Shown: one piece after another, positions 16,052 to 25,407 of the stretch | Position numbering within the stretch: the first letter of the stretch is position 1 | How the letters are laid out: the number at the start of each line of letters is the position of its first letter | Origin: Bryobacterales bacterium | GTDB taxonomy: Bacteria > Acidobacteriota > Terriglobia > Bryobacterales > Bryobacteraceae | DNA: 47,593 nt | Direction: 5' to 3' | NCBI GenBank assembly: GCA_020847975.1 | Contig: JADLBD010000225.1 | Coordinates: 1-47,593, forward strand | Position numbers and translations under genes: made by a program | Notes under the pieces: model-generated | Databases searched by the model: none | Told to the model about the DNA's origin: nothing | What the model saw: only the letters and a program-made list of their open reading frames with translations

Positions 16052-17187
16052 TCACCGGCCGAAATATCCGCTCACCTCTACCACGACGTTCGTGCGTTTG
16101 AAGGCATAGACATCGATTGCCGCGCCGGCGCCCGCCGGAATAATCGCCGAATTGCTCACAATCTGGCCTTGAAACGCATTCAGAATCGATGCATTCGGCC
16201 TCGCCGTTCCCGTCGGCCAAGCCGTCAGGAAAGGCATGGGGTTAGCAGTTGGCAGCGCCGTCACATTGATCACATAACCCTTGGCATCCGCCGGAATGCC
16301 GCTGCACCCCGCCGCTGCCGGGATGTTGATCGTCCGCGAGGTATTATCGGGATACGCCCCGCCGCTCACTGTCGAATCGCTCGCGCGGCATTGCGTCACC
16401 GGAAAATAGAACAGGCCTTGCCCATTGTCCGGCGCGTAGTATCCATTGATGTCGATGAGGAAATCCGTCGCATCGTATGTGAATACGTCGATCGAGCCAT
16501 CGGACGCGGCCGGGATAATCACGCTGTTGGCCAGGACGCGCCCCGCAAAGTAGTGATGGAAAGAGATGCTTCCACTTTCACGATCACGACACAGGGACAG
16601 GCATCGAATCGCAGGTAAGGAGAAGTGAGCGTGCCGCGTTGTGGCGTCAGGCCCAGGCTCCCGCTCGCACACGCTTGCTTCTCAGGATAGTTCTCTTCGA
16701 GTTTCCTGACCCTGAGCTTTACGCAAGCGCCTCCGCTTGCCGTGTCCAGTATGGATACGGCATAACTGGAGCCCACCCTATGCTGTGAAACGGAGATCAC
16801 ATCCGGGCGGGGAGGGTGCAGTCGAATCAGCACATTGTAGTAGGATGCGACGCTGACGTTTGCTTCGCCAGCGGTAGCACCCGCCACACCGAAGTCGAGT
16901 TCTTCTGGGGTCCCGCTCAGTCTGACAAAAGCTTGATAGTCGTGTGAAGCAGCCTGAGTGGGCGAACACATCTGGGCTGTCGCGGGTCTTGTGAATGTCT
17001 GAGGCGTATACTTCCAGCCCGTATCCGTCGGCAAGGCGGACAAATCGCCAGAACAGTTTGCGCCCCCATGTACCAGTCGAAACAGCCCCTTGCCGGAAGA
17101 GATTGCCGGAAACAGGAACAGGGCCATCGACACACAGCAGAGTCTCGTGTTCGCAGGTTGCACGGACCGGTTACCTCGATTCATCAT
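16052..17187 (-). pseudogene. Broken surface-protein gene, two frames
   Basis: Read from 17187, one frame gives an N-terminal signal-like stretch (VSMALFLFPAISSG), a cysteine-containing region of unknown type and an early stop at 16519. A second frame, overlapping from about 16560 to 16052, encodes repeats I know from acidobacterial secreted proteins (GRVLANSVIIPAASDGSIDV, IDINGYYAP, SNSAIIPAGAGAAIDVYA). The second part has no start of its own. The frames meet at about 16540-16560, so a frameshift or deletion there probably split one gene or fused two. It could also be two overlapping genes, but the repeat begins mid-unit. It is divergent from the sigma factor gene. Confidence 0.55.
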
Positions 17188-17294
17188 CTTCGACTCGCAT
17201 TCAGCGAGACGGCGGCCGGGCCGTGGTATGATCCCTGCATGGAATAAAGTCCGGGCCAGTTTGTTCCATCTGGCCGTGCTGAGACGTATTCGGG

Positions 17295-17783
17295 ATGCAA
17301 GACGAATTCGAGGCGGTGTACCGGACGCATGTGGAAGCGGTGTTTCGCTACGCTCTGCGACTTACCGGCGACCCCAGCAAGGCCGAAGACATTGTCAGCG
17401 AGGCATTCCTTCAATTGTTCGGGCATTGGGGTTCGATCGACACTTCCAAGCTCCCCGGTTGGCTCCTGACGGTAGCGAGAAACCGGGCAATGGACCATTG
17501 GCGAAAGGCATCAGCGGAGCGGCCCTTTGAGGAGTCCGTTGAACTGTCCGCTGTGCAGAGGAGCGTGGACCTGGAGCACTGGCTTCGCGAAGAACCGTCG
17601 TTGAAGCCGATCCATCGCGCCTGTCTTCTGCTGCACTTCGTGCACGGGATGACGAGGGCCGAGATCGCGAACCATCTGGCGGTCTCGGAAAGCAAGGTCA
17701 AAGGACACTTGCAGTACGGCCTGCAATTGCTGCGGAAGTCCTGGAAGACCACCAGCGCGGGAGGCGCCCATGGAGCGGCATGA
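17295..17783 (+). CDS. ECF-type RNA polymerase sigma factor
   Basis: The 162-residue protein has sigma region 2 (about 5-70, with YRTHVEAVFRYALRLTGD, AEDIVSEAFLQLF and WLLTVARNRAMDHWR). Region 4 (about 105-155) contains the helix-turn-helix MTRAEIANHLAVSESKVKGH. There is no region 3, as expected for extracytoplasmic-function sigma factors. It directs RNA polymerase to a small set of promoters when released from its anti-sigma factor. The next gene overlaps it by 14 bases and encodes a membrane protein with a zinc-finger-like N-terminus, the probable anti-sigma partner. The start ATG 17295 gives the normal family length. Confidence 0.92.
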   Translation: MQDEFEAVYRTHVEAVFRYALRLTGDPSKAEDIVSEAFLQLFGHWGSIDTSKLPGWLLTVARNRAMDHWRKASAERPFEESVELSAVQRSVDLEHWLREEPSLKPIHRACLLLHFVHGMTRAEIANHLAVSESKVKGHLQYGLQLLRKSWKTTSAGGAHGAA

Positions 17784-18621
17784 CCGGGAGTTTCCGGACC
17801 TGCCGGACGAACTCGCAGCCACAGTCCGTGGACTGCGCAATAGGGCGCAAGGCTGCCCGCGTCCCGCTCTGCTGCAAGCAGCCCACGGGGGCGTTCTGCC
17901 GGCGGAACTCGCCGAACCGGTGCTGCGCCATGCGGAGACGTGCCTGACCTGCCAGACTCTCGTCGAGAGTATCCATGCGCTGGATGCCGAACCGATCGAA
18001 CCCGGCATGCAGCAGCGGATTCGGGAGCGCATCGAGAGGGAAAGAAGCGGATCGCGGCGCCGTTTCCTTTGGTTCTGGCCCGTCGCGGCCGCCGCTGGCG
18101 TGCTGATCGTCTTGGCGGTGTCCGTCATGCTGCGCGGCCGGCCGCCGGCCGCCGCCACCAGACCTACGGCTCAGGAATCGAAACCGGCGCCCGTCCTTGC
18201 CTGGGAGAAGGCCCCCATCGTTCTGCCTCCCGCCGCCCTGCTGGTCTGGCGAGGAAAGGATGACAGTGGAATGTGGAAGGAACTGCAGACGGCTCTCCTC
18301 CGCTACCAATCCGATGACTTCCATGGCGCGGCGGAACTTCTGGAGCCGCTTGCGCGGAAGTATCCGAGCCTGGCCGAGGCGCAGTTTTACCTGGGAGTTT
18401 GCCGGCTTGCCGGTAATGCCAACGAAGGCGCCGCCGGCAGCCTGGAAGCAGCGCGGAAGTTCGCTCAACCGCCGTTGGCGGACTACGTGGCCTGGTACCT
18501 CGCGATGGCTTATGAACGAACGGGGAGAATCAGGGAAGCGCGCCAGTTACTGGAGGTTCAATGTGGCCATGGCGGAGAACTGGGCGCCCGCGCCTGCCGC
18601 GGCGCGCAGTCTCTGCGCTAG
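17770..18621 (+). CDS. Probable membrane anti-sigma factor with TPR-like domain
   Basis: The N-terminal 75 residues contain CPRPALLQAAHGG and RHAETCLTCQTL, an HxxxCxxC zinc-binding arrangement as in ZAS anti-sigma factors. A single membrane segment follows (about 97-117, FWPVAAAAGVLIVLAVSVM). The outer part ends in a helical domain (about 175-284) with TPR-like features (ALLRYQSDDFHGAAELLEPL, AEAQFYLGVCRLAGN, YLAMAYERTGRIREA). This suggests a sensor outside the membrane that holds the sigma factor inside. It overlaps the sigma gene by 14 bases. The topology is predicted from sequence only, and no target regulon is visible. Confidence 0.75.
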   Translation: MERHDREFPDLPDELAATVRGLRNRAQGCPRPALLQAAHGGVLPAELAEPVLRHAETCLTCQTLVESIHALDAEPIEPGMQQRIRERIERERSGSRRRFLWFWPVAAAAGVLIVLAVSVMLRGRPPAAATRPTAQESKPAPVLAWEKAPIVLPPAALLVWRGKDDSGMWKELQTALLRYQSDDFHGAAELLEPLARKYPSLAEAQFYLGVCRLAGNANEGAAGSLEAARKFAQPPLADYVAWYLAMAYERTGRIREARQLLEVQCGHGGELGARACRGAQSLR

Positions 18622-18779
18622 GCGGCTATCGTAGTGTGGACTCTGCGGGAAGGCCGGTAGACTGGAGCGCCAGCCGCGATTCGACGAAGCGTTGAGAATT
18701 GCCGCAAACCGGGATCCCGATTCCCACTCGCTCAGGCCGGAACGCCCCCGTGCATGCTACCATCTCCGACGGCAACAAA

Positions 18780-20072
18780 ATGTTAAACGCACGCACCTCC
18801 TTCAGGCTCCTCAATTCTGCCTTCTTGTTCACCTTCGCCGCCCTGGCCCCCTGCCTCGCCCAGTCGCAGGCCATCTCCACGCCTCTCTCCACCTCCGCGC
18901 TCGCTCCCGATCGCCTGGTCCGCATCGATCGCGTCCTCCAGCAATACGTCGATCAGGACCGCGTGGCCGGAGCTGTCGCCCTTGTTCTCCGCGATGGCAA
19001 GCCCGCCTACGAAAAGGCCTTCGGCTGGAGTGACAAGGAAGCCGGCCGCAAGATGACCACCACCACGGTGTTCCGCATCGCCTCCCAAACCAAGGCAATC
19101 ACCAGCACCGCAGTCATGGCGTTGATCGAAGAAGGCAAGATCGGCATCAACCAGCCCGCCGGGGATTTTATCCCTACCTTCAAGAAGACCACAGTCGCCC
19201 TCAAGGATGAGAACGGCAGCGCAAGAATCGTTCCCGCCAAACGGCCCATCACCATCGCCGACCTGCTCACGCACACCGCCGGCATCTCCTATGGCCGTGA
19301 GCCCCACATTGCCGCTCTGTATGAGGCCAAGGGCCTTGGCCCCGCCGCCGGCAACGGCTGGTACACCGCCGACAAAGACGAGCCCATCTGTGAAACCATG
19401 GAGCGCCTCGGCACGCTGCCCTTTGTCTCCCAACCGGGAGAGGCGTTCGTTTATGGCTACAACACCGACATCCTGGGCTGCATTGTCGAAAAGGCTTCCG
19501 GCATGCCGCTCGATCAATTCATACGCACCCGCATTACCGGTCCCCTCGGAATGAAGGACACCCGCTTCTTCATCCCGCCCGCCGAGCGCGACCGTCTCGC
19601 CACCGTATACGCGAGCGGCCCGGGCGGCAAGATCGTCCGTGCCGAGGAAGGCTCGCGGGGGCAGGGACACTACGTCGATGGCCCGCGCAAGAGCTTCGCC
19701 GGCGGCGCCGGATTAACCTCCACGGCCCATGACTACGCCCGCTTCCTCGAGATGATCCGCAACGGCGGCGCGCTCGGCGGTGTGCGGATCCTCGGCCCCC
19801 GCGCGACGGCTCTCATGACCACGAACCAGTCCGGCACCCTCCACTCCACCACGGGGCTCGGCTTCGGATTCGGGTTCCAAACAGTCGACCGCTACGGCGC
19901 AAGCGGCATGGCCAGCATCGGCTCCTTCGGCTGGGGCGGCGCCTACGGCACCACCTACCAGGTGGATCGCGAAGGCCATCTTGTGGTCGTCCTGATGATT
20001 CAGCTAATGCCCAATGCCACCGACATTCAAGCGAAGTTCATGACGTCGGTCTACCAGGCGCTCACAAACTGA
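18780..20072 (+). CDS. Secreted serine hydrolase of the beta-lactamase class C family
   Basis: The protein has the class C/DD-peptidase catalytic motifs: SQTK (nucleophile Ser in IASQTKAITS) and YGYNTD (Tyr-x-Asn). It also has the DLLTHTAGISYG block and a late GWGGAYGT that may take the place of the KTG box. Members hydrolyse esters, D-amino-acid peptides or beta-lactams; the substrate is not predictable. A signal peptide is present (FRLLNSAFLFTFAALAPCLA). ATG 18780 was chosen because it begins this peptide; the frame extends 27 codons upstream without a ribosome site. It stands alone and converges with the next gene. Bases 18622-18779 hold nothing I can identify. Confidence 0.88.
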   Translation: MLNARTSFRLLNSAFLFTFAALAPCLAQSQAISTPLSTSALAPDRLVRIDRVLQQYVDQDRVAGAVALVLRDGKPAYEKAFGWSDKEAGRKMTTTTVFRIASQTKAITSTAVMALIEEGKIGINQPAGDFIPTFKKTTVALKDENGSARIVPAKRPITIADLLTHTAGISYGREPHIAALYEAKGLGPAAGNGWYTADKDEPICETMERLGTLPFVSQPGEAFVYGYNTDILGCIVEKASGMPLDQFIRTRITGPLGMKDTRFFIPPAERDRLATVYASGPGGKIVRAEEGSRGQGHYVDGPRKSFAGGAGLTSTAHDYARFLEMIRNGGALGGVRILGPRATALMTTNQSGTLHSTTGLGFGFGFQTVDRYGASGMASIGSFGWGGAYGTTYQVDREGHLVVVLMIQLMPNATDIQAKFMTSVYQALTN

Positions 20073-20190
20073 TCTCTGCGCAGTACGCTTCTTTCGGCTA
20101 CTCCATCGATTGTTATGGACGCATGGCGATATGCCGGCAGTTCGCGGGATTTTCGGAATATGCAGACGACCGCGGAGTGGAGTCTCGTTT

Positions 20191-20820
20191 CTACGGCACT
20201 TTCAGGATCTCACCCCACATGATCGTGAACGCCTCTACGTCGCCTTCAAACGTCTTCCCTGCTCTCACCTGAACCGGCCGCCCTACGGGCATCGCCCCCT
20301 TCTCGTCAAGCAACCCGGAGCCGACATAGCGCGTGTCCTGCCGCAGTTGAATCACCTGCCGCACTCCGGAGCGACTGCGCAGCACAATGGACCCTTCATC
20401 CACGCGCAACACGATGCCTGTCAACAGCAGATTGCCGCGCGGGGCGAACGATTCCGTAGGGCTATAAGCGGGCAATGCATGCATGCGGGAACGGGTTGGA
20501 TGCTGCTTCAATTCCGCCACCACCCGCACGATCAGTGCGCGGCACCGGGGCGGTTCCGCCATCCGCTCGGAGAGAATCTCCACGTTCTCCCCCTTGGCGA
20601 TCCCGCTCACGTAGGTCCGCCGGTGGTCCTGCTCAAAGTATGTCTTGCTTGTGAAGCGGCACTGATATTCCTGCAGGTCGACCGTATGAAAGCGGAAGGT
20701 CCCGTTTTCCTCGGCCCCCATCCAGTCCTGAAAGACCCCGTGCACAAGAGGAGCCAGCGGACGGTCCTGGGCAAGTCCGGCGCTCGCCGTCAGTATCAGC
20801 CAGGATAGCTGCCTCCACAT
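20191..20820 (-). CDS. Secreted hypothetical protein, DUF5666-like
   Basis: The 209-residue product begins with a signal peptide (MWRQLSWLILTASAGLAQ). Its C-terminal half (LTGIVLRVDEGSIVLRSRSG, then VRQVIQLRQDTRYVG and VGRPVQVRAG) looks like a small beta-barrel of the DUF5666 kind, often seen in secreted proteins of unknown role. The N-terminal half has VDLQEYQCRF and a run of beta-like segments. It lies downstream of the HDOD gene on the same strand with a 52-base gap, so the two could share a transcript. The function is unknown. Confidence 0.65.
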   Translation of the reverse strand: MWRQLSWLILTASAGLAQDRPLAPLVHGVFQDWMGAEENGTFRFHTVDLQEYQCRFTSKTYFEQDHRRTYVSGIAKGENVEILSERMAEPPRCRALIVRVVAELKQHPTRSRMHALPAYSPTESFAPRGNLLLTGIVLRVDEGSIVLRSRSGVRQVIQLRQDTRYVGSGLLDEKGAMPVGRPVQVRAGKTFEGDVEAFTIMWGEILKVP

Positions 20821-20872
20821 TCCGGATCAGCGCCCCTGCTGATCATACTACATGAACCAGCCCGCACCGGCG

Positions 20873-21775
20873 TCAAAAGAATCCGCGCATTGCCCCAAAT
20901 TCGCTCTGGAACTCCCCCAGAATGCGCCCAGCCTCCTCCTTCAACCCCGCCTCCGCAAGCACAGTCTCCGCCGTTCCCTCTATCTGGGAAGCGCACGCCG
21001 GGATCATCACGTCCAGCCGGTTCACCACCCGGTGCGCCACCAGAAGCAGACCGCTGAGATCCATGACGCCGTCCTGGTCCGGACGCGGGTCGTGCTGATT
21101 GCCCACCGCTTCCTGAATATCGGCCGGTAGTTTCCATTCCCCCAAAGCCGCCGCACCCAACTCCGTGTGGCAGCACCCGATGTGGAAATACTCCGTCTCT
21201 TCCATCGTCAATTTGCTCGAGTCCTGGTAAGTGGCGAGGATCATCTCATATTGTTCCGGCAGGCCAATGGCGATCATCAGCTTCCCCACCGCATGCAGCA
21301 ATCCCGCCGTGAAGGCCCCTTCCGGATACCGCACTCTCAACCGCTGCGCGAGTTGGTCCGCCATCACCGCCGTGGCCACCGAGTGCAGATTGAACGCGCC
21401 CTGCGACCAGATCCTCGGCGTCTTCACCGACTTCCACATCCGCGCCACCGAAAGGCTCAACGCCACGTTCCGCAGCTTGTTCAGCCCGAGTATCGACACC
21501 GCATGCCGCACTGAGTTGATCGTCCCGCTGCGCGCGTACAACACGGAATTCACCAGCTTCAGAACATGGCCCGTCAACACGGTGTCCTTTTCGATAATCG
21601 CGGCTATCTCCTTCAGGAACACATCTTCCTTCGCCAGGCTCGCCAGCAGCCGGCTCAAAGTCGGCGAAAATGGCGGCAATTGATTCAATGTGCGGAAGGC
21701 GCGCTCCCGCAGGTCCTGTTTACTTAGAGGCGGCGCTGTCACGATTACCTCATCGGCTGTTGCACCTCTCCCCAC
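20873..21775 (-). CDS. HDOD-domain signalling protein
   Basis: The 300-residue soluble protein carries an HDOD domain, a relative of HD hydrolases usually lacking catalysis and used in bacterial signalling. Typical blocks are LPPFSPTLSRLLASLAKEDV, IEKDTVLTGHVLKLVNS, INSVRHAVSILGLNKLRNVA, and AGLLHAVGKLMIA where the HD pair is replaced by HAVGK. No GGDEF, EAL or receiver domain is attached. A role in a signalling relay is the family expectation; no partner is visible nearby. It is divergent from the sirtuin gene with a 67-base gap. An internal ATG start is possible, but the first ATG leaves only a short unstructured tail. Confidence 0.88.
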   Translation of the reverse strand: MGRGATADEVIVTAPPLSKQDLRERAFRTLNQLPPFSPTLSRLLASLAKEDVFLKEIAAIIEKDTVLTGHVLKLVNSVLYARSGTINSVRHAVSILGLNKLRNVALSLSVARMWKSVKTPRIWSQGAFNLHSVATAVMADQLAQRLRVRYPEGAFTAGLLHAVGKLMIAIGLPEQYEMILATYQDSSKLTMEETEYFHIGCCHTELGAAALGEWKLPADIQEAVGNQHDPRPDQDGVMDLSGLLLVAHRVVNRLDVMIPACASQIEGTAETVLAEAGLKEEAGRILGEFQSEFGAMRGFF

Positions 21776-21842
21776 AGCGCCGCGTTAAAAAAATGACAGC
21801 TCTGCTCTCCAATCCTCGACTTCCCGCCATAATGGACTACGC

Positions 21843-22556
21843 ATGGAGGAAGCTCGCGGTTGGCTGCGGAACGCCGCAAACGTTGCCGCGCTTACAGGCT
21901 CCGGTATCTCGGCCGAAAGCGGTATCCCCACCTTCCGTGGAAGCGGCGGATTGTGGCGGTCCTACCGCGCCGAGGACCTTGCTACTCCGGAAGCCTTCGC
22001 CCGCCACCCCCTGCTCGTTTGGCAATGGTACGACTGGCGCCGGACGCTAATCGCCGCCGCCCAGCCCAACCCCGGCCACCTCGCGCTTGTCGAGTTGGAA
22101 ACCCGCGTCCCCTCCTTCACCCTCATCACACAGAACGTCGACGGTCTCCATGCCCGCGCCGGAAACAGCCGCATCGTCTGCTTGCATGGCGACATCTGGA
22201 CCCTGCGCTGCACCGCATGCGGAAAGGAGGAGCAAAACCTCCAGGCGCCGCTTCCCTCCCTGCCCCCGAAGTGTGCCTGCGGCGCGATCCAACGCCCCGG
22301 CGTCGTCTGGTTCGGCGAACCACTCCCCCCGCATGCGTGGCTCGCCGCCGAAAAAGCCTCGAGCCAGTGCGACCTCTTCCTCGTCATCGGCACTTCCGCC
22401 GTCGTCATGCCCGCCGGCGGCCTCGTCTACCTCGCCAGACAAAGCGGCGCGCGCGTCATCGAAATCAACTCCGAGGAAACTCATCTCTCCTCCCTGGTCG
22501 ATTGCTCCCTCCGCGGACCCGCCGGGACCATCCTCCCCGAACTGCTGCGTCCCTGA
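21843..22556 (+). CDS. cobB: NAD-dependent protein deacylase (sirtuin)
   Basis: The 237-residue protein has the complete Sir2 core. GSGISAESGIPTFRG (19-33) binds NAD, TQNVDGLH and the catalytic His of CLHGD follow, and a zinc ribbon uses CTAC and CAC cysteines. IGTSAVVMPAGGL and EINSEET complete the site. The Tyr-x-x-Arg in WQWYDWRR is the class III signature, linked to removal of succinyl and malonyl as well as acetyl groups from lysines. It acts in the cytoplasm, generally reversing metabolic acylation. The start ATG 21843 gives normal family length. No acetyltransferase is adjacent. Confidence 0.92.
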   Translation: MEEARGWLRNAANVAALTGSGISAESGIPTFRGSGGLWRSYRAEDLATPEAFARHPLLVWQWYDWRRTLIAAAQPNPGHLALVELETRVPSFTLITQNVDGLHARAGNSRIVCLHGDIWTLRCTACGKEEQNLQAPLPSLPPKCACGAIQRPGVVWFGEPLPPHAWLAAEKASSQCDLFLVIGTSAVVMPAGGLVYLARQSGARVIEINSEETHLSSLVDCSLRGPAGTILPELLRP

Positions 22557-22638
22557 GAAACTCCGCAAAACCGCAATCAAATGAAGAGATTTTCACAAAC
22601 GCCATGACAGCGCTGCATCAGTACCGTACACTGGTACT

Positions 22639-25407
22639 ATGAGCGCTTTGCGATGGGCAGCGCTCCTCATCTGGGCGTGGGTGGCGCAGGCTCAAACCAA
22701 GACCTCGCCCGAGTTGCAGAAAGCGATCGACGAGTTCCGTCTGCAGACTCGAAACCTGGGCCTTCGAGAGGATTCGGCGGTTAAGGCCGACGGCAACGGG
22801 TCGAAGAAGCCCCGTTGGCACGGGAGAATTTTCGAAAATTTCCGCAACGATTTTCTCGATGCCGTACCCCACGAAGTATTTCAGCGGGGCGGCCGGAAAA
22901 ATATCCTGCGGCGCAGCCAGTTCGGCTTCAACGTCGCCGGACCCGTGGTGCTGCCGCGAATCTACGACGGCAGCAGTTCCACCTTCTTCACCTTCACGTT
23001 CGAGGGCATGCGCGAAAAGATCGGCCGGTCTCACCTCTTCACCATTCCCACCATGGGTGAGCGCGCCGGTGATTGGTCGGCCACCGTCGACGCCGCCGGA
23101 AATCCGCTCCCCATCTATGACCCGCGGACCACTGCTCCCAACCCTCGCTACGATGCCACTCAACCGGTTACTGTCGACAACCTGCAATACAACCGCACGC
23201 CCTTCCCCGGCAATGTGATGCCTCAATCGCGCCTGGACCCCGTCGCCCAGCGCGCCTTGCAACTCTACCCCGCCCCCAATACCGATGTCGGCCCCTTCTT
23301 CCGTAATAACTACTTCATCTTCACTCCCGAGATCAACTCCGCCAACGGCGTCATCACCCGCGTCGACCACAATATCCGCCAGCGCCACCGCCTCGGTGTG
23401 GGAATCAATTATTCCAAAGGCCAGGACGGAGCCGCGCCCTACTTCACCACCCTCGCCAACTCCGGAGGTGTTGTCAGGGACCGCCACAGCCGGCGGGGCT
23501 CCATCGAGCATGTCTTCACCGCGTCGCCGCAGGCGGTGAACACACTCACCTTCGATGTGGCCTCTGACAAAATCGACTCCCTGCCCGAAAAGGACGCAAA
23601 CGGCAATGTGTTCCCCAAGTACCGGTTCTCGCCCTATCTATCCATGGGCCACTCCACTCCTGAGTTTCGTACCGCGCGCCACTCCTTCGCGCTCACCGAC
23701 GGCTTTTCCTGGCGCCGCGGAGCCCACCGCCTCCGCCTCACCGGCCAGGTGGTTCGCGAGCGGGTCAACGTCTTCGCCCCCCAGTATCCGGAAGGAGCTT
23801 TCACCTTCACTGACGGGCTTACCAGTCTGCCCGGCATCGTCAACACGGGCCATGCCTTCGCCAGCTTTGTCCTCGGCCAGTCCGAATTCGCCGAGCAGAG
23901 CGTCGTCGCCTCACCTTCCTACTTCCGGCGCACGTATTATCGCGCCACCGCCTCCGATCAGTGGGAGCTTCGCAAAGGGCTCACCTTCGGCATCAGCCTC
24001 GGCTTGAATATGAGCACACCGCGCGTCGAGAAATATGACCGCCAGTCCACCGTTTCCCTCAACGCCATCAACCCGCAAAACGGCCTTCCCGGCGCTCTCG
24101 TCGTGGCGAACCAGAACGGCCAGGGGCGCGCGTTTCAACCATTCCTCGTCAAGCCGGAACCGAGCGCCAGTCTCGCCTGGAACGTCCGCGGCAGCACCAA
24201 GACCGTCGCCCGCGCCGGTTATTCCCGCGCCTATTCCACTATTCCCATCTACTCAGCCCAATGGGGGACACAGGCGTTCAACGGCTTGCCTACCTGGCTC
24301 TCTCCCAACCCGCAGTTGACGCCCGCGGTCGTGCTCTCGCAGGGACTGCCTCCCACGGGCATCACCTTCCCCGACACCCGTCCCGACGCGGCCAACAATA
24401 CCGTCGCTGACTTGATCGAGCCCACTGGCCGCCAGCCCACCTACCAGTCCGCCTCCATATCCATCGAGCGCGAGTTGCCGGGTTCCGCGGTGCTCACGGT
24501 GGGAGCCGGCCACTCCGATGGCCGCAATCTTCTGCTTGGCAACGGCAGTTCCAACCCGAACGCGATCCCCCTGTCCGCCTTGCAATACCGCGATCAGTTG
24601 AATAACGAAATCTTCAACGCTTCCCAACGGCCCTACCCACAGTACAAACGCTTCGACGTGTACAGTTCCTGGCCCGAAGGCCGCTACCAGCGCGATGCCG
24701 GCTACCTCCGCGTCGAGAAGCGCACCTCCGGCGGACTTTCCGTCTCCGCCTACTACGAATTCTCCAAGCAGATGGATGACTACTCCGGCCCCTACGGCGT
24801 CCAGGACTATTACAATCGCAAGAACGAATGGGCGCTCACTTCCGGCAATAATCCGCAGCGGCTCACGCTCACCTATAATTACGATCTTCCCTTCGGAGCC
24901 AATCACACCCTCCTTGCCGTAACCGACTGGCGCCGCTATTTCGTCGAAGGCTGGTCCTTCAGCGGCGTCACCTCCTGGGCCAGCGGCGACCCTCTCGCCC
25001 CTCACCCCATGTTCAACAACACCGGCGGAGTCGTCGATGCGCTGAACGTCAATGTGGTCCCCGGAGTCGACCCCCATGTCCCCAATCCAGGTCCCGACTT
25101 GTGGTTCAATCCAGCCGCCTTCGCCCAGCCCGCGGATTTCACCACCGGCAATGCCTCCCGCACCAGTCCCACCCTGCGCATGCCCGGCAGCCAGAATCAC
25201 GACCTCGCCCTCAACAAGCGCTTCTCCCTCTCCACGGAAAAAAGCGTCGAACTGAGTATGGTCGGCCTGAACGTCATTAACCACGCCAACTGGAACAGTC
25301 CCGACGTCAACATCGGCACCGCCTCAGCCCCTAATGTGAACGCCGGAAAGATCATCGGCTCCCACGGGGGAAGAGTGATCCAACTCGGATTGAGGTTCAG
25401 TTTTTGA
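22639..25407 (+). CDS. Outer-membrane beta-barrel protein, TonB-receptor-like but without plug
   Basis: The 922-residue product has a signal peptide (ALRWAALLIWAWVAQAQ) and then, after only about 45 residues, enters barrel sequence typical of acidobacterial Oar-like receptors: WHGRIFENFRNDFLDA, RRSQFGFNVAGPVVLPRIY, FTFEGMRE. The barrel runs to a terminal aromatic strand (VIQLGLRFSF). Unlike the 6810 receptor it has no carboxypeptidase-regulatory domain and no plug, about 200 residues fewer at the N-terminus. A plug-less barrel would be an open channel or need a separate partner. The TGA stop overlaps the TTG start of the VWFA-like gene, so translation is coupled. It could be a domain-loss relic, but the intact signal peptide and long open frame argue for function. 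Confidence 0.8.
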   Translation: MSALRWAALLIWAWVAQAQTKTSPELQKAIDEFRLQTRNLGLREDSAVKADGNGSKKPRWHGRIFENFRNDFLDAVPHEVFQRGGRKNILRRSQFGFNVAGPVVLPRIYDGSSSTFFTFTFEGMREKIGRSHLFTIPTMGERAGDWSATVDAAGNPLPIYDPRTTAPNPRYDATQPVTVDNLQYNRTPFPGNVMPQSRLDPVAQRALQLYPAPNTDVGPFFRNNYFIFTPEINSANGVITRVDHNIRQRHRLGVGINYSKGQDGAAPYFTTLANSGGVVRDRHSRRGSIEHVFTASPQAVNTLTFDVASDKIDSLPEKDANGNVFPKYRFSPYLSMGHSTPEFRTARHSFALTDGFSWRRGAHRLRLTGQVVRERVNVFAPQYPEGAFTFTDGLTSLPGIVNTGHAFASFVLGQSEFAEQSVVASPSYFRRTYYRATASDQWELRKGLTFGISLGLNMSTPRVEKYDRQSTVSLNAINPQNGLPGALVVANQNGQGRAFQPFLVKPEPSASLAWNVRGSTKTVARAGYSRAYSTIPIYSAQWGTQAFNGLPTWLSPNPQLTPAVVLSQGLPPTGITFPDTRPDAANNTVADLIEPTGRQPTYQSASISIERELPGSAVLTVGAGHSDGRNLLLGNGSSNPNAIPLSALQYRDQLNNEIFNASQRPYPQYKRFDVYSSWPEGRYQRDAGYLRVEKRTSGGLSVSAYYEFSKQMDDYSGPYGVQDYYNRKNEWALTSGNNPQRLTLTYNYDLPFGANHTLLAVTDWRRYFVEGWSFSGVTSWASGDPLAPHPMFNNTGGVVDALNVNVVPGVDPHVPNPGPDLWFNPAAFAQPADFTTGNASRTSPTLRMPGSQNHDLALNKRFSLSTEKSVELSMVGLNVINHANWNSPDVNIGTASAPNVNAGKIIGSHGGRVIQLGLRFSF

